NCBI GenBank assembly: GCA_045614605.1
Contig: JAZLDH010000005.1
Location: 1-64,000, forward strand
Source: Onthomorpha sp937906975
Lineage (GTDB): Bacteria; Bacteroidota; Bacteroidia; Bacteroidales; P3
Direction of reading: 5' to 3'
DNA length: 64,000 bases
Position 1 is the stretch's first letter. Each line of letters begins with the position of its first letter. Shown piece after piece: positions 1 through 7,986 of the stretch. The notes beneath the pieces are model-generated. The model did not search any database. It saw nothing but the letters and a program-made list of their open reading frames with translations, and was not told where the DNA came from. Both the position numbers and the translations under genes were made by a program.

Positions 1-2
1 GT

Positions 3-149
3 GGAATTTGTTATGATGTAAAAACAAATCATACAGAAACAATTGAAGAAATAGACGAAGAGGCAAGCAAAACAAACAATAATATTGTAGCGGGTTTGAG
101 TTTTGCAGCGTTTGTTGCAGCAATAGTAATTCTTATTGCAGTATCGTAA
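3..149 (+). CDS. C-terminal end of a membrane protein (partial)
   Basis: An open frame enters from the left edge and ends at TAA 147-149, so only the last 48 residues are visible. They comprise an acidic stretch (EEIDEEAS) followed by about 20 hydrophobic residues ending in LIAVS, which looks like a C-terminal transmembrane anchor. The hairpin at 171-218 follows directly and fits the end of this gene's transcript. The family cannot be recognised from this fragment. Confidence 0.55.
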   Translation, partial: GICYDVKTNHTETIEEIDEEASKTNNNIVAGLSFAAFVAAIVILIAVS

Positions 150-170
150 TAAAGACTTAAATTAAAATAA

Positions 171-218
171 TAACGCTCGTTAGTCTTTTTATTTTGACAA
201 ACGAGCGTATTATTTTTT
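171..218. terminator. Bidirectional hairpin terminator
   Basis: ACGCTCGTT at 173-181 pairs with AACGAGCGT at 201-209, and AGTC/GAC extends the stem inward. A T-run follows on the + strand and A-rich sequence lies on the other side. It sits between the partial + strand gene and the convergent LuxR-type gene and can serve both. Confidence 0.8.
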
Positions 219-241
219 TATTTCTTTGTTTTATTTTCTCT

Positions 242-1183
242 TTAAAGTTTTACCTCTTTTATATCTACGAGTTTGTTCATTATTGCATAGATTGTAAGTC
301 CTGCTGAGGAGTGAATGTTTAGTTTTTTTGCGATATTTCTTCGGTGAGTTGTAACTGTGTTTACGGAAATAAAGAGTTTCTCGGCTATGGCTTTGTTTGT
401 AAGTCCTTTTACTACGCAAACAATTACGTCTTTTTCTCTATCGCTTAGCAATATTTTATCTTCTTCTTTCTTTTTGCTGACTAAGGACGGATTTTCTTTG
501 TATTTGTTTTCTAACTTTTTGATTTCTTCTAAGAAAATGTTTGTTTCTAATTTGCCATGACAGATTAAGTCTTGTTCTAAAAGGAAAATATCGTGTAAAA
601 CGGAGTTTATTAAATAGTTGTTGCCTTCGCTTTTGAAGTATTTTATGATTAGTTTTTTTAATTCTGAGAGTTTTTGGTCTAATGGACGACGATGTAAAGT
701 GGTTATGTTGTTTGTTTGAGTGTTTATCGACTCTATTTCTCCTTTTATGAGTTGTTCTACTTTTGGAAATATGTCTTTGTCTTCTATTTTTAGGTGTTTT
801 TGAACCTCTAAACAGTATTCGTCATAGAATTTAAGAATGAGACTTGCTACTTCATTGGCTGGTAACATTCCTATGGCTTCAATGAGTTTTCTTCTTATAG
901 ATGGGAGAAGAAAGTCTAAATAATAGGTGTGGGATTGACGTAAATAATCACATAAGGTCTGCAAAGAAATGTCATTTAAGTGCCAAATATTTTCGCCAGC
1001 GTTCTTTGTGAAGTTGATTATTGCTAAAAATGTGTTGCAATCTATGGAATTTTCTTCGCAAATTTCTGCAATATTTTTTTCTCCAAAGCCTGAGTTTAAA
1101 TTAAAACGTGAAATTACATTAAGTAATTGGTAATCCGAACAAATAACTTCAAATAAAATGTCTTCTTTTGTGTAAAATCTCAT
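242..1183 (-). CDS. LuxR-family regulator with an N-terminal RIC/YtfE-like hemerythrin di-iron domain
   Basis: Predicted 313-residue transcription regulator. Residues about 25-60 resemble the N-terminal domain of ScdA/YtfE but lack its usual cysteine pair. The middle has a hemerythrin-like ligand set: H85, H130-x3-E134, H164 and H209-x3-E213. From family knowledge, E. coli YtfE uses H84, H129, E133, H160, H204 and E208, an almost identical register. Residues about 247-305 form a LuxR/GerE helix-turn-helix (LSDREKDVI, GLTNKAIAEKLFIS, NTVTTHRRNI). The inference is a cytoplasmic sensor of nitric oxide, oxygen or iron-sulfur damage whose output is DNA binding. I chose ATG 1183: the frame continues upstream to a TTG, but that codon touches the probable promoter element at 1206-1213. 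Confidence 0.8.
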   Translation of the reverse strand: MRFYTKEDILFEVICSDYQLLNVISRFNLNSGFGEKNIAEICEENSIDCNTFLAIINFTKNAGENIWHLNDISLQTLCDYLRQSHTYYLDFLLPSIRRKLIEAIGMLPANEVASLILKFYDEYCLEVQKHLKIEDKDIFPKVEQLIKGEIESINTQTNNITTLHRRPLDQKLSELKKLIIKYFKSEGNNYLINSVLHDIFLLEQDLICHGKLETNIFLEEIKKLENKYKENPSLVSKKKEEDKILLSDREKDVIVCVVKGLTNKAIAEKLFISVNTVTTHRRNIAKKLNIHSSAGLTIYAIMNKLVDIKEVKL

Positions 1184-1205
1184 CTTGATTCTGTAATTTA
1201 TTTTG

Positions 1206-1213
1206 CAAAAATA
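1206..1213 (-). promoter_or_regulatory. -7 box of the LuxR/hemerythrin gene
   Basis: On the minus strand this reads TATTTTTG, a match to TAnnTTTG, and lies 22 bases before ATG 1183. No clear -33 TTTG is seen. Confidence 0.5.
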
Positions 1214-1232
1214 CAAAAAAAATCAAAAAAAA

Positions 1233-1264
1233 TTTGGTGGGAAAGAAAAAAGATAGTATCTTTG
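1233..1264 (+). promoter_or_regulatory. Promoter of tRNA-Phe
   Basis: TTTG at 1233-1236, a 20-base spacer, then TATCTTTG at 1257-1264. This is a full match to the Bacteroidetes housekeeping promoter. The tRNA starts 20 bases downstream. Confidence 0.8.
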
Positions 1265-1283
1265 CACTCGCAAAAACGCTGAT

Positions 1284-1356
1284 GGTGTCATAGCTCAGTT
1301 GGTAGAGCAAAGGACTGAAAATCCTTGTGTCCCCGGTTCGATTCCTGGTGACACCA
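1284..1356 (+). tRNA. tRNA-Phe (anticodon GAA)
   Basis: The cloverleaf can be drawn fully: acceptor GGTGTCA/TGACACC, D stem GCTC/GAGC, anticodon stem AAGGA/TCCTT with loop CTGAAAA (GAA), and T loop TTCGATT. Position 1356 is the discriminator A, and CCA is not encoded. The T stem CCCGG/CCTGG has one C-U mismatch at its middle pair. A dedicated promoter lies upstream and a terminator hairpin just downstream. Confidence 0.95.
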
Positions 1357-1363
1357 CAAAAAG

Positions 1364-1400
1364 AAAAACGCTGATAGATTCATTCTGTCAGCGTTTTTTT
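1364..1400. terminator. Terminator after tRNA-Phe
   Basis: AAAAACGCTGA pairs with TCAGCGTTTTT across a 13-base loop, followed by a T-run. It lies between tRNA-Phe and the convergent transglycosylase gene. Its left arm is a second copy of a 12-base sequence found just before the tRNA (1272-1283). Confidence 0.85.
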
Positions 1401-1410
1401 TGTTTTTATC

Positions 1411-2406
1411 TTAATTTAAAAATTCTGTATTATTTGTTAGGTTGTTTTGCTCTAAGGCTTTGGTATAGGAAAGATTTTCTTGTTTTATTATCTTAAATTG
1501 ATATTGTTTTTTGTGTTGGTTGGTTAGTTTGTGTGCTCTTGATTGTGGGTTTAGGGTTTTGAAATATTTGTAGGGACAATTTAGTGTTTTTGCAAGGGCT
1601 GGCAAATCTGTTACTGTGGAATCTATTGTGATTGTATCACAAATTAGTGGTTGATGACAGTCTTTTGTTCTTACATAAAAGCCATATTGTTGTGGGTTTT
1701 CTAAAAGGATTTTGTAGGCTAAGATTCTGTAAACGTAGCGTGAGGTTTCTTTGTTTATGTTTAAGCCCCAATAGTCTTTACATTCTTGTTGTTTCATTTG
1801 TCTTAAGACTCCTGCTTCTCCGCAGTTGTATGCGGCAGCGGTTAGCGCCCAATCGCCTAAGCGAGAGTAAGAGGAATTTAGATATTCTACTGCGGCTTTT
1901 GTTGCTTTCTTTAAGTCGTATCTCTCGTCCCATTCTTCTGTTACTACAAGTCCGTATTCTTTTGCTGTTTTTGGCATGAATTGCCAAAATCCTGCGGCTT
2001 TTGCAGGGGAAACTACATCAGATAATGCACTTTCTGCAACAGATAGATATTTTAAATCGTCATGTCCGCCAAATTCTTTTAGGTATTGTTCTATTTCTGG
2101 GAAGAATCTCCAACTTCTTTTAAGGATTTGAAATGTGGTTCCGTGTTGATACATTATTGAGGTAAGTTCTCTGTCGAGGGCTTCTCTTACAAAAATATTG
2201 TCTAATGGTACTTTTTCTCCGCAAAAGGTTAATTCTTGTGGAATTGGTGCTGAAAAATTGTGTAAATGTTCTATTATTGTGTTTTTATATACTTGTTCTT
2301 CGTCTGGTTTTTGCGTTGCCATTATGAAAAAGTTAAGGCTTATTGCACAAATGCTAAGTGTTATTGCACAAATACTTAATATTAGAGTGTAATTATTTTT
2401 CTTCAT
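1411..2406 (-). CDS. Membrane-bound lytic murein transglycosylase, MltD-like (SLT domain)
   Basis: A 331-residue enzyme expected to cleave the MurNAc-GlcNAc bond of peptidoglycan in the periplasm. A hydrophobic N-terminus (about residues 6-30) gives a signal anchor. The SLT (goose-lysozyme-like) fold is seen in YLSVAESALSD, where the Glu should be catalytic, then AAGFWQFMPKTAKEYGL and the AAAYNCGEAGV motif. The C-terminal stretch DLPALAKTLNCPYKYFKTLN resembles a weak LysM-type unit. The start ATG 2406 is preferred over an upstream non-ATG start because MKKNNYTLILSI begins the hydrophobic segment. It is divergent from the 702-residue exported protein, with 88 bases between the start codons. 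Confidence 0.85.
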   Translation of the reverse strand: MKKNNYTLILSICAITLSICAISLNFFIMATQKPDEEQVYKNTIIEHLHNFSAPIPQELTFCGEKVPLDNIFVREALDRELTSIMYQHGTTFQILKRSWRFFPEIEQYLKEFGGHDDLKYLSVAESALSDVVSPAKAAGFWQFMPKTAKEYGLVVTEEWDERYDLKKATKAAVEYLNSSYSRLGDWALTAAAYNCGEAGVLRQMKQQECKDYWGLNINKETSRYVYRILAYKILLENPQQYGFYVRTKDCHQPLICDTITIDSTVTDLPALAKTLNCPYKYFKTLNPQSRAHKLTNQHKKQYQFKIIKQENLSYTKALEQNNLTNNTEFLN

Positions 2407-2428
2407 TTTCGTTATTATTAAAACGACG

Positions 2429-2436
2429 CAAAGATA
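2429..2436 (-). promoter_or_regulatory. -7 box of the lytic transglycosylase gene
   Basis: The minus strand reads TATCTTTG, 22 bases before ATG 2406. It is half of a divergent promoter pair. Confidence 0.6.
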
Positions 2437-2467
2437 CGACAAAATAAGCGAAAAGAATTTTTTTTAT

Positions 2468-2475
2468 TAACTTTG
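2468..2475 (+). promoter_or_regulatory. -7 box of the 702-residue exported protein operon
   Basis: TAACTTTG followed by C, 19 bases before ATG 2495. It is the other half of the divergent pair. Confidence 0.6.
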
Positions 2476-2494
2476 CGAACAAAAAATATTAAAT

Positions 2495-4603
2495 ATGAAT
2501 AGTAAAAAGTTATTTGCATTTGTGGTTTGTGTGTTTGTCTTTTGTGGACTTTCGGCACAGGTTTTATCGTCTTCTGCTAAGAAAGATATACTTTCTCAAT
2601 ATAACAAGCATATTAAAACTATTTCTTGTATAAGTAGCGAGAATTTTGATATGATGTCTGCTTATAAATATCAGCTTGAGCAGGCTGAAGCCTTTTTGAA
2701 AAAACAACAAGTCAATAATTTTGATAACGATATTCATGCAAAGAGTTTGGAACTTAAACTTTTGATTGAGCAAAATAGCGAGATTGTGGAATTTATGATA
2801 CCAAGAATGAGTGATTGGTATTATAAAAAAGCGATTTTTGCTAAATTGAATAATAAAAATCAAGAGGCGTATTCTTATTTGATTAAGAGTGTTGAGGCTG
2901 ATTCAATGAATGTAATGGCTACTTATGAGTTGGCAAAAATGAATTTGGATTCGCTTCATGTAAGTGAGGCTACAGAGAGATTGACTCGTATTTTAAAGAA
3001 TGATTCTCTTGATAAAGATGAGAGTCAGCTTTGTAAAAACCTTTTAACTTTTGCATACGATAAAAATATCATTACTTCTTTGGCTTTTATCAAAGAGGGG
3101 AAATATTCTGATGCGGAAGATATTCTTTTACAGTTGCAATCCTATTGTAAAGATGATATTTTGAATATTTGTAAGCCTAACTTGATAGAGAAAAACATTA
3201 CTATCTGTAAAAATGGTATATATAAAGATCATATAAAGGTGTCAAAACTTGCCGTTGATAAGCAAAAGACAAAGGTTGCTGGGGATTTTCTCGTAAATAC
3301 TTACGATTACTTACAAAGAAATAGAGGAGAAATTTCTGATACTTCTGATTTTGATGATATGATTAAGATAGTGGTTGGAAATTATCTTGCAACTGCAAAG
3401 GGATTGCTTGATGCAAAACACAATGATGCAAGAATAGATCTTATTCATAAAGCAAAAGAATTGGCCTCTATGCTTGGTGGTGAATATGAAACAGATGTAT
3501 TGAAACAAATTGCCTTAATGCAAGGAACAACTAATACAACAGATCCTGTTTTAGACTCTTTGGAAAATGCTGCTCCTAATACGGGTTATGCAGATAAGTA
3601 TCCTGAGTTTGTAAAAGACACAACGACTAATGCAGAAAAGAGTGTTAAGGAAATAGAAGATAAGTATGTTTATGTAAAAGTGAATAGTCAAGAAAAGGCT
3701 GTTGAGTTTTTGGAAAAAACTAATGAGTTGCCAAACTTGAAGTCGGCAAAGAATTTGGATAAGGCTAATGTTGCTGCTATTAGAGCGGTAACTGCAAAGA
3801 GAATGAATAAGGCTGAATATGCAATCTTCCAAGATGATATTTTGACTGCCGATAGTTTGGTTGATATTACAGAAAAGATGCTTGCAAAATACAATATGAA
3901 GAATGATAGTGAGGTTGTGAAGATAATGAATAACTACCTGCGAGCAATAGATCAAAGGGTTTGTCAAAAGAAACAAGAAGAGGTTGATGTGATGGTGCAT
4001 AATGTTTTGGATTGTATTAGAAAGAACGATTTTTATACAGCAGAAGAGTATATAAAAATAGGTATGCAAATCAAGGGTAGCAGTGATTGTAAATTGAATA
4101 AGCAAAGACTTAGAGCTTTGAAAAGACAAATAGAAATGCCTCTTGAATATGTTCAAAATAGTGAGCAAGTTGTTTCGCTTTTAGAGCAAGGTGATACTGC
4201 AAGGTATTTGAAAGAATATGCAGCGTTGGAGAAATTTTATGTAACTCATAATCTTAAAGAGATGAGTGTGCAACATAAACCTATCAGAGAGGTGATTTAT
4301 GAATTTGGAAACGATCAATTAGCTATTAATACTATTGAAAACCTAATGAAATATCGTCAATACGAACAAGGAGTTGAAGCTTTGGCTGCTTTAAAAGACT
4401 TTGGATATAAATCACGTCATACAAAGAAAATTCAAAAGCAATTGGGTAAAATGATGTCTTTGGAAGAAAGTAAAAGAAATGACAAGATTGCTCAATCAAA
4501 TAGGTTGATGGATAAATATGGTGGGGATAAATGGTTTAAATCTCTAATAAAGAGTTATAACAAGAATTTGATTAAGTGGAATAAATATCATAAAGGAGAA
4601 TAG
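2495..4603 (+). CDS. Exported alpha-helical repeat protein of unknown function
   Basis: A 702-residue protein. Residues 1-21 form a signal peptide (MNSKKLFAFVVCVFVFCGLSA). The mature part appears almost wholly helical, rich in Lys, Asp, Glu and Leu, with TPR-like pieces (for example EAYSYLIKSVEADSMNVMATY near residues 125-145). No catalytic motif was seen. I do not recognise a family. The following nucleoid-associated gene begins 2 bases after the stop and has the site AAAGGAG, so the two are almost certainly cotranscribed. It may be a periplasmic scaffold or an outer-membrane-associated TPR protein; that is a guess from composition only. Confidence 0.75.
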   Translation: MNSKKLFAFVVCVFVFCGLSAQVLSSSAKKDILSQYNKHIKTISCISSENFDMMSAYKYQLEQAEAFLKKQQVNNFDNDIHAKSLELKLLIEQNSEIVEFMIPRMSDWYYKKAIFAKLNNKNQEAYSYLIKSVEADSMNVMATYELAKMNLDSLHVSEATERLTRILKNDSLDKDESQLCKNLLTFAYDKNIITSLAFIKEGKYSDAEDILLQLQSYCKDDILNICKPNLIEKNITICKNGIYKDHIKVSKLAVDKQKTKVAGDFLVNTYDYLQRNRGEISDTSDFDDMIKIVVGNYLATAKGLLDAKHNDARIDLIHKAKELASMLGGEYETDVLKQIALMQGTTNTTDPVLDSLENAAPNTGYADKYPEFVKDTTTNAEKSVKEIEDKYVYVKVNSQEKAVEFLEKTNELPNLKSAKNLDKANVAAIRAVTAKRMNKAEYAIFQDDILTADSLVDITEKMLAKYNMKNDSEVVKIMNNYLRAIDQRVCQKKQEEVDVMVHNVLDCIRKNDFYTAEEYIKIGMQIKGSSDCKLNKQRLRALKRQIEMPLEYVQNSEQVVSLLEQGDTARYLKEYAALEKFYVTHNLKEMSVQHKPIREVIYEFGNDQLAINTIENLMKYRQYEQGVEALAALKDFGYKSRHTKKIQKQLGKMMSLEESKRNDKIAQSNRLMDKYGGDKWFKSLIKSYNKNLIKWNKYHKGE

Positions 4604-4605
4604 AT

Positions 4606-5649
4606 ATGATTACTTGCGATGATGCAGTTATAGAAAAAATGGTGGTGCATAGAGTTGGAAATAAAACTAATAACGAACCCTTGAAAATATCTCCTGCACC
4701 TTTTATGATACATGGTGAGATAGGTAGTGTGTTGTTGAAGTATTTTACCTCTAACTTTAAATCACCTCAAACTTATCACTTGTTTTCGGAAACAGGTTGC
4801 GAGAATAATTTAGTATTTCAAAGCGTGAGAGAAATATTTCACGATGTTAATGAATTATATGCGCAGAGTGTAAAATTAGCTCAATATCTTTATGAGGTAA
4901 GTGAGCACCCTAATATTAAATCTGGTGAATTGTATATCACTTATCTTAGTCAGTGTTTTATTGATGGCGAGGTGGTGAATGCAGTTGGTATCTTTAAATC
5001 AGAAAACAAAGAAACTTATTTAAAAGTCTTTCCAAAAGGAGATGGATTTGAAATAGAGAGTGAAAATGGTATTAATATAAATAAGTTGGATAAGGGTTGT
5101 ATTATCTTTGATAAAGAGAGTGAAGATGGATATGTGGCAACGGTTGTCGATTTGTCAAATAGAAATGGAGAAGCAGCGTATTGGACAGATGGTTTTTTAG
5201 GACTTAAAGCAAGACATGATTCATATTTTAATACCGAACACGCAATCAATCTTTGTAGAGGCTTTGTTACAGAGTTTTTGCCTTCAGAATATGAAATGAG
5301 TAAGGCAGATCAAGCAGAGTTGCTAAGTAAAACAGTTGATTATTTAAAAGAATACAAACAGTTTGATGTAAATAAATATGCGGAAAACGTTATAGGAAAC
5401 AATGAACTTCAAGAAAGATTTGAAGATTATAAAACCTCCTATGAAAGAGACTTTGATATGGATTTCTCAGACAACTTTGCAATTTCAGAACAAGCTCTAA
5501 GAAAAGGACAAAGAGGTTTTCGCAGTATTTTAAAGCTGGATAAAAATTTTACAGTCTATATTCACGGCTCACGAAATAGGATTGAGCAGGGAGAAGATGA
5601 GGATACGGGTTTAAAATATTATAAATTTTTATACGATATTGAAAATTAA
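4606..5649 (+). CDS. Nucleoid-associated protein, NdpA/YejK (37 kDa) family
   Basis: A 347-residue cytoplasmic protein matching the 37-kDa nucleoid-associated family by overall pattern: the N-terminal IEKMVVHRVGNK segment, a middle YITYLSQCFIDGEVVNAVGIFKSE block, and a C-terminal LDKNFTVYIHGSRNRIEQG block near the end. Its length is close to that of E. coli YejK (335). No signal peptide is present. It is translated directly after the exported helical protein, so one operon makes an envelope protein and a DNA-associated protein. The start ATG 4606 is supported by AAAGGAG at about 4593. Confidence 0.8.
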   Translation: MITCDDAVIEKMVVHRVGNKTNNEPLKISPAPFMIHGEIGSVLLKYFTSNFKSPQTYHLFSETGCENNLVFQSVREIFHDVNELYAQSVKLAQYLYEVSEHPNIKSGELYITYLSQCFIDGEVVNAVGIFKSENKETYLKVFPKGDGFEIESENGININKLDKGCIIFDKESEDGYVATVVDLSNRNGEAAYWTDGFLGLKARHDSYFNTEHAINLCRGFVTEFLPSEYEMSKADQAELLSKTVDYLKEYKQFDVNKYAENVIGNNELQERFEDYKTSYERDFDMDFSDNFAISEQALRKGQRGFRSILKLDKNFTVYIHGSRNRIEQGEDEDTGLKYYKFLYDIEN

Positions 5650-5653
5650 TAAT

Positions 5654-5661
5654 TATATTTG
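5654..5661 (+). promoter_or_regulatory. -7 box of enolase
   Basis: TATATTTG followed by C, about 60 bases before the enolase ATG, leaving a leader with AAAGGAG at 5706-5712. Confidence 0.55.
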
Positions 5662-5721
5662 CAACGAAAAAAATATAAGATATATAATAGGTATAATTTA
5701 AATTAAAGGAGAAAAAAAGAA

Positions 5722-7011
5722 ATGTCTCAAATTATTGGAATTCATTCAAGACAAATCCTCGATTCAAGAGGTAACCCTACTGTTGAAGTTGAAGTTTACA
5801 CAGAAGCAGGTGCTTTTGGTAGAGCAGCTGTGCCATCAGGAGCATCAACAGGCGTTCACGAAGCATGTGAGTTAAGAGATGGTGATAAAAACTACTTTTT
5901 AGGAAAGAGTGTTTTGCAAGCCGTAAAAAATGTTAATACAACATTAGCAGAAGAACTAAGAGGCATGCAAGTAACTGACCAATCTTCTATCGATGCTCGT
6001 ATGATAGAAATTGACGGTACTTCAAACAAAGGTAAAATAGGTGCTAACGCAATATTAGGTGTTTCATTAGCTTGTGCAAAAGCAGCAGCTATGGAAACAG
6101 GTCAAGAACTTTATAGATACATAGGCGGAGTGAATGCAAGAACTCTTCCTATTCCTATGATGAATATATTAAATGGTGGTTCTCACGCAGACAATAGTAT
6201 AGATTTCCAAGAATTTATGGTAATGCCTGTTGGAGCTACTTCATTCTCTCACGCTTTACAAATGGGAGCTGAAACATTCCACAACTTAAAAGCGGTATTA
6301 AAAGCAAAAGGATATTCAACTAACGTTGGAGATGAAGGAGGGTTTGCACCAAACTTAGGATCTAACGAAGAAGCAATCGAAGTTATCCTTACTGCAATCG
6401 AAAAAGCAGGTTACAAACCAGGTGAAGATATTTACATTGCATTAGACCCAGCTTCTTCTGAATACTATTTACCAGAAGAAAACGTATATCACTTACACAA
6501 ATCAACAGGTGATAAATTAACTCCTGACCAAATGGTAGCTTATTGGAAAGAATGGGTAAATAAATATCCAATTGTTTCTATTGAAGATGCTATGGCAGAA
6601 GACGATTGGGCAGGTTGGAAAACTCTTACTGACGAATTAGGTGGAAAAATCCAATTAGTAGGAGATGACTTATTTGTTACAAACCCTGCTCGTTTAGCTA
6701 TGGGTATTGAAAGAAACGTTGCTAACTCAATATTAGTAAAAGTAAATCAAATAGGTTCATTAACTGAAACTATAAATGCTGTTAATTTAGCATACAGAAA
6801 CAAATACACTGCAGTTATGAGCCACCGTTCAGGAGAAACTGAAGATACAACAATAGCAGACTTAGCAGTAGCATTGAATACAGGTCAAATCAAAACAGGA
6901 TCTGCTTCAAGAACAGACAGAATTTGCAAATACAACCAATTATTAAGAATAGAAGAAGGATTGGGAGACCAAGCAATTTACTTAGGTAAAAACTTTAAAT
7001 TTGCAAGATAA
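5722..7011 (+). CDS. eno: Enolase (phosphopyruvate hydratase)
   Basis: This 429-residue glycolytic enzyme interconverts 2-phosphoglycerate and phosphoenolpyruvate in the cytoplasm, with Mg2+. The family signatures are clear: ILDSRGNPTVEVEV near the start, GDEGGFAPN, SIEDAMAEDDW, LVGDDLFVTN and SHRSGETEDTTIADLAVA. Length is standard. It has its own promoter and terminator, so it appears to be monocistronic. The A/C-rich third codon positions fit a highly expressed gene. Confidence 0.98.
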   Translation: MSQIIGIHSRQILDSRGNPTVEVEVYTEAGAFGRAAVPSGASTGVHEACELRDGDKNYFLGKSVLQAVKNVNTTLAEELRGMQVTDQSSIDARMIEIDGTSNKGKIGANAILGVSLACAKAAAMETGQELYRYIGGVNARTLPIPMMNILNGGSHADNSIDFQEFMVMPVGATSFSHALQMGAETFHNLKAVLKAKGYSTNVGDEGGFAPNLGSNEEAIEVILTAIEKAGYKPGEDIYIALDPASSEYYLPEENVYHLHKSTGDKLTPDQMVAYWKEWVNKYPIVSIEDAMAEDDWAGWKTLTDELGGKIQLVGDDLFVTNPARLAMGIERNVANSILVKVNQIGSLTETINAVNLAYRNKYTAVMSHRSGETEDTTIADLAVALNTGQIKTGSASRTDRICKYNQLLRIEEGLGDQAIYLGKNFKFAR

Positions 7012-7022
7012 ATAAAGACTTT

Positions 7023-7060
7023 AAGCGAGGTGTAAAATAAAGCGAACACCTCGCTTTTTT
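7023..7060 (+). terminator. Terminator after enolase
   Basis: AAGCGAGGTGT (7023-7033) pairs with ACACCTCGCTT (7046-7056), followed by a run of T. Confidence 0.9.
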
Positions 7061-7101
7061 ATTTTTTAAAACAACAAAAAATAAATAAAAGTCAAAAAAG
7101 T

Positions 7102-7132
7102 TTTGTCAATTCAATAAAAATTCCGAAATTTG
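7102..7132 (+). promoter_or_regulatory. Promoter of rpmB
   Basis: TTTG at 7102-7105, 19 bases, then GAAATTTG at 7125-7132, which keeps the TTTG end of the -7 box. ATG lies 47 bases downstream. Confidence 0.55.
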
Positions 7133-7179
7133 CAACTCAATTTTCAAAAAGAAGAATAAAAAAATAAATTCATATAGAG

Positions 7180-7419
7180 ATGGCAAAGATTTGTGAAATA
7201 ACAGGAAAGAGAGTTATGACAGGAAATAGAGTTTCTCACTCTAACGTTAAAACTAAAAGAAGATTCTACCCAAATCTTCAAATGAAGAAATTCTATATTC
7301 CAGAAGAAGATGTATGGGTTACATTAAAGGTAACACCTGCTGGAATGCGTACAATAAACAAAAAAGGTGTATTGGCGTGTTTAAATAACTCAATCGAAAA
7401 AGGTATCATTAAGTTATAA
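7180..7419 (+). CDS. rpmB: 50S ribosomal protein L28
   Basis: A 79-residue basic protein of the large ribosomal subunit. It starts MAKICEITGKRVMTGNRVSH and continues VKTKRRFYPNLQ, the usual L28 pattern. In many Bacteroidetes rpmB is followed by rpmG (L33) and a DUF4295 gene; here a strong terminator follows and the next gene is a thioesterase, so L33 must lie elsewhere. Confidence 0.97.
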   Translation: MAKICEITGKRVMTGNRVSHSNVKTKRRFYPNLQMKKFYIPEEDVWVTLKVTPAGMRTINKKGVLACLNNSIEKGIIKL

Positions 7420-7438
7420 TTAAACAAAATATAACTAC

Positions 7439-7475
7439 AAAAAGAGAGTCTTGCGAAAGCAAAACTCTCTTTTTT
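7439..7475 (+). terminator. Terminator after rpmB
   Basis: AAAAAGAGAGT pairs with ACTCTCTTTTT, with an inner TTGC-GAAA-GCAA stem capped by a GNRA tetraloop. The T-run ends 16 bases before the next ATG. Confidence 0.9.
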
Positions 7476-7490
7476 GTTAATAAAAACACT

Positions 7491-7907
7491 ATGGCAGTAT
7501 CTTTTGACTATAAATTCCGAGTAAATTATGTGGACACCGACAAAATGGGAATAGTTCACAATAGTAATTATTTTCGATACTTTGAAATCGGGCGAGTTGA
7601 ACTAATGCGATACATAGGTGTTAGTTACAAAACAATGGAAGAGGAAGGAATAATGATGCCCCTAATAGAACAATATGCAAAATATCTAAAACCTGCATAT
7701 TTTGATGAAGAACTAATCATAAGAACAACCTTGCAGCAAATGCCAAAGGTAAAAATAAGATTTGATTACAAGGTGTTAAGAATTTCAGAAGGCAAAGAAG
7801 AAATAATTTGTGAGGGCTATAATCTATTAGCCTTTATAAGCGAAAAGACAAGACGACCATTTCAATGCCCAGAGAAGATAAAAGAAAAATTAAAAGAAAT
7901 TTTGTAG
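7491..7907 (+). CDS. Acyl-CoA thioesterase, YbgC/4-hydroxybenzoyl-CoA (hotdog) family
   Basis: A 138-residue single hotdog-fold thioesterase. The active-site region VNYVDTDKMGIVHNSNYFRY carries the Asp expected to be catalytic in this family, and the length is typical. Physiological substrates are probably short acyl-CoA or acyl-ACP thioesters, but specificity cannot be read from sequence. No promoter is seen in the 15 bases after the rpmB terminator, so expression may depend on readthrough. The rpsU promoter overlaps its stop codon. Confidence 0.88.
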   Translation: MAVSFDYKFRVNYVDTDKMGIVHNSNYFRYFEIGRVELMRYIGVSYKTMEEEGIMMPLIEQYAKYLKPAYFDEELIIRTTLQQMPKVKIRFDYKVLRISEGKEEIICEGYNLLAFISEKTRRPFQCPEKIKEKLKEIL

Positions 7908-7931
7908 GTTTCTAATAAATTACTACTTTTG
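7901..7931 (+). promoter_or_regulatory. Promoter of rpsU
   Basis: TTTG at 7901-7904 overlaps the end of the thioesterase gene. After 19 bases comes TACTTTTG at 7924-7931. Confidence 0.8.
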
Positions 7932-7986
7932 CAGAGTAAATTATCAAATTATTTATTAACAATTAAAAAAGAAAGAGGTATTAATT

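Noticed and set aside
3551..4168. Gene on the minus strand inside the exported helical protein gene
   Set aside because: The open frame is Ile/Leu/Phe-rich without domain sense, and it lies opposite a long coding frame; it is a shadow of AT-rich coding.
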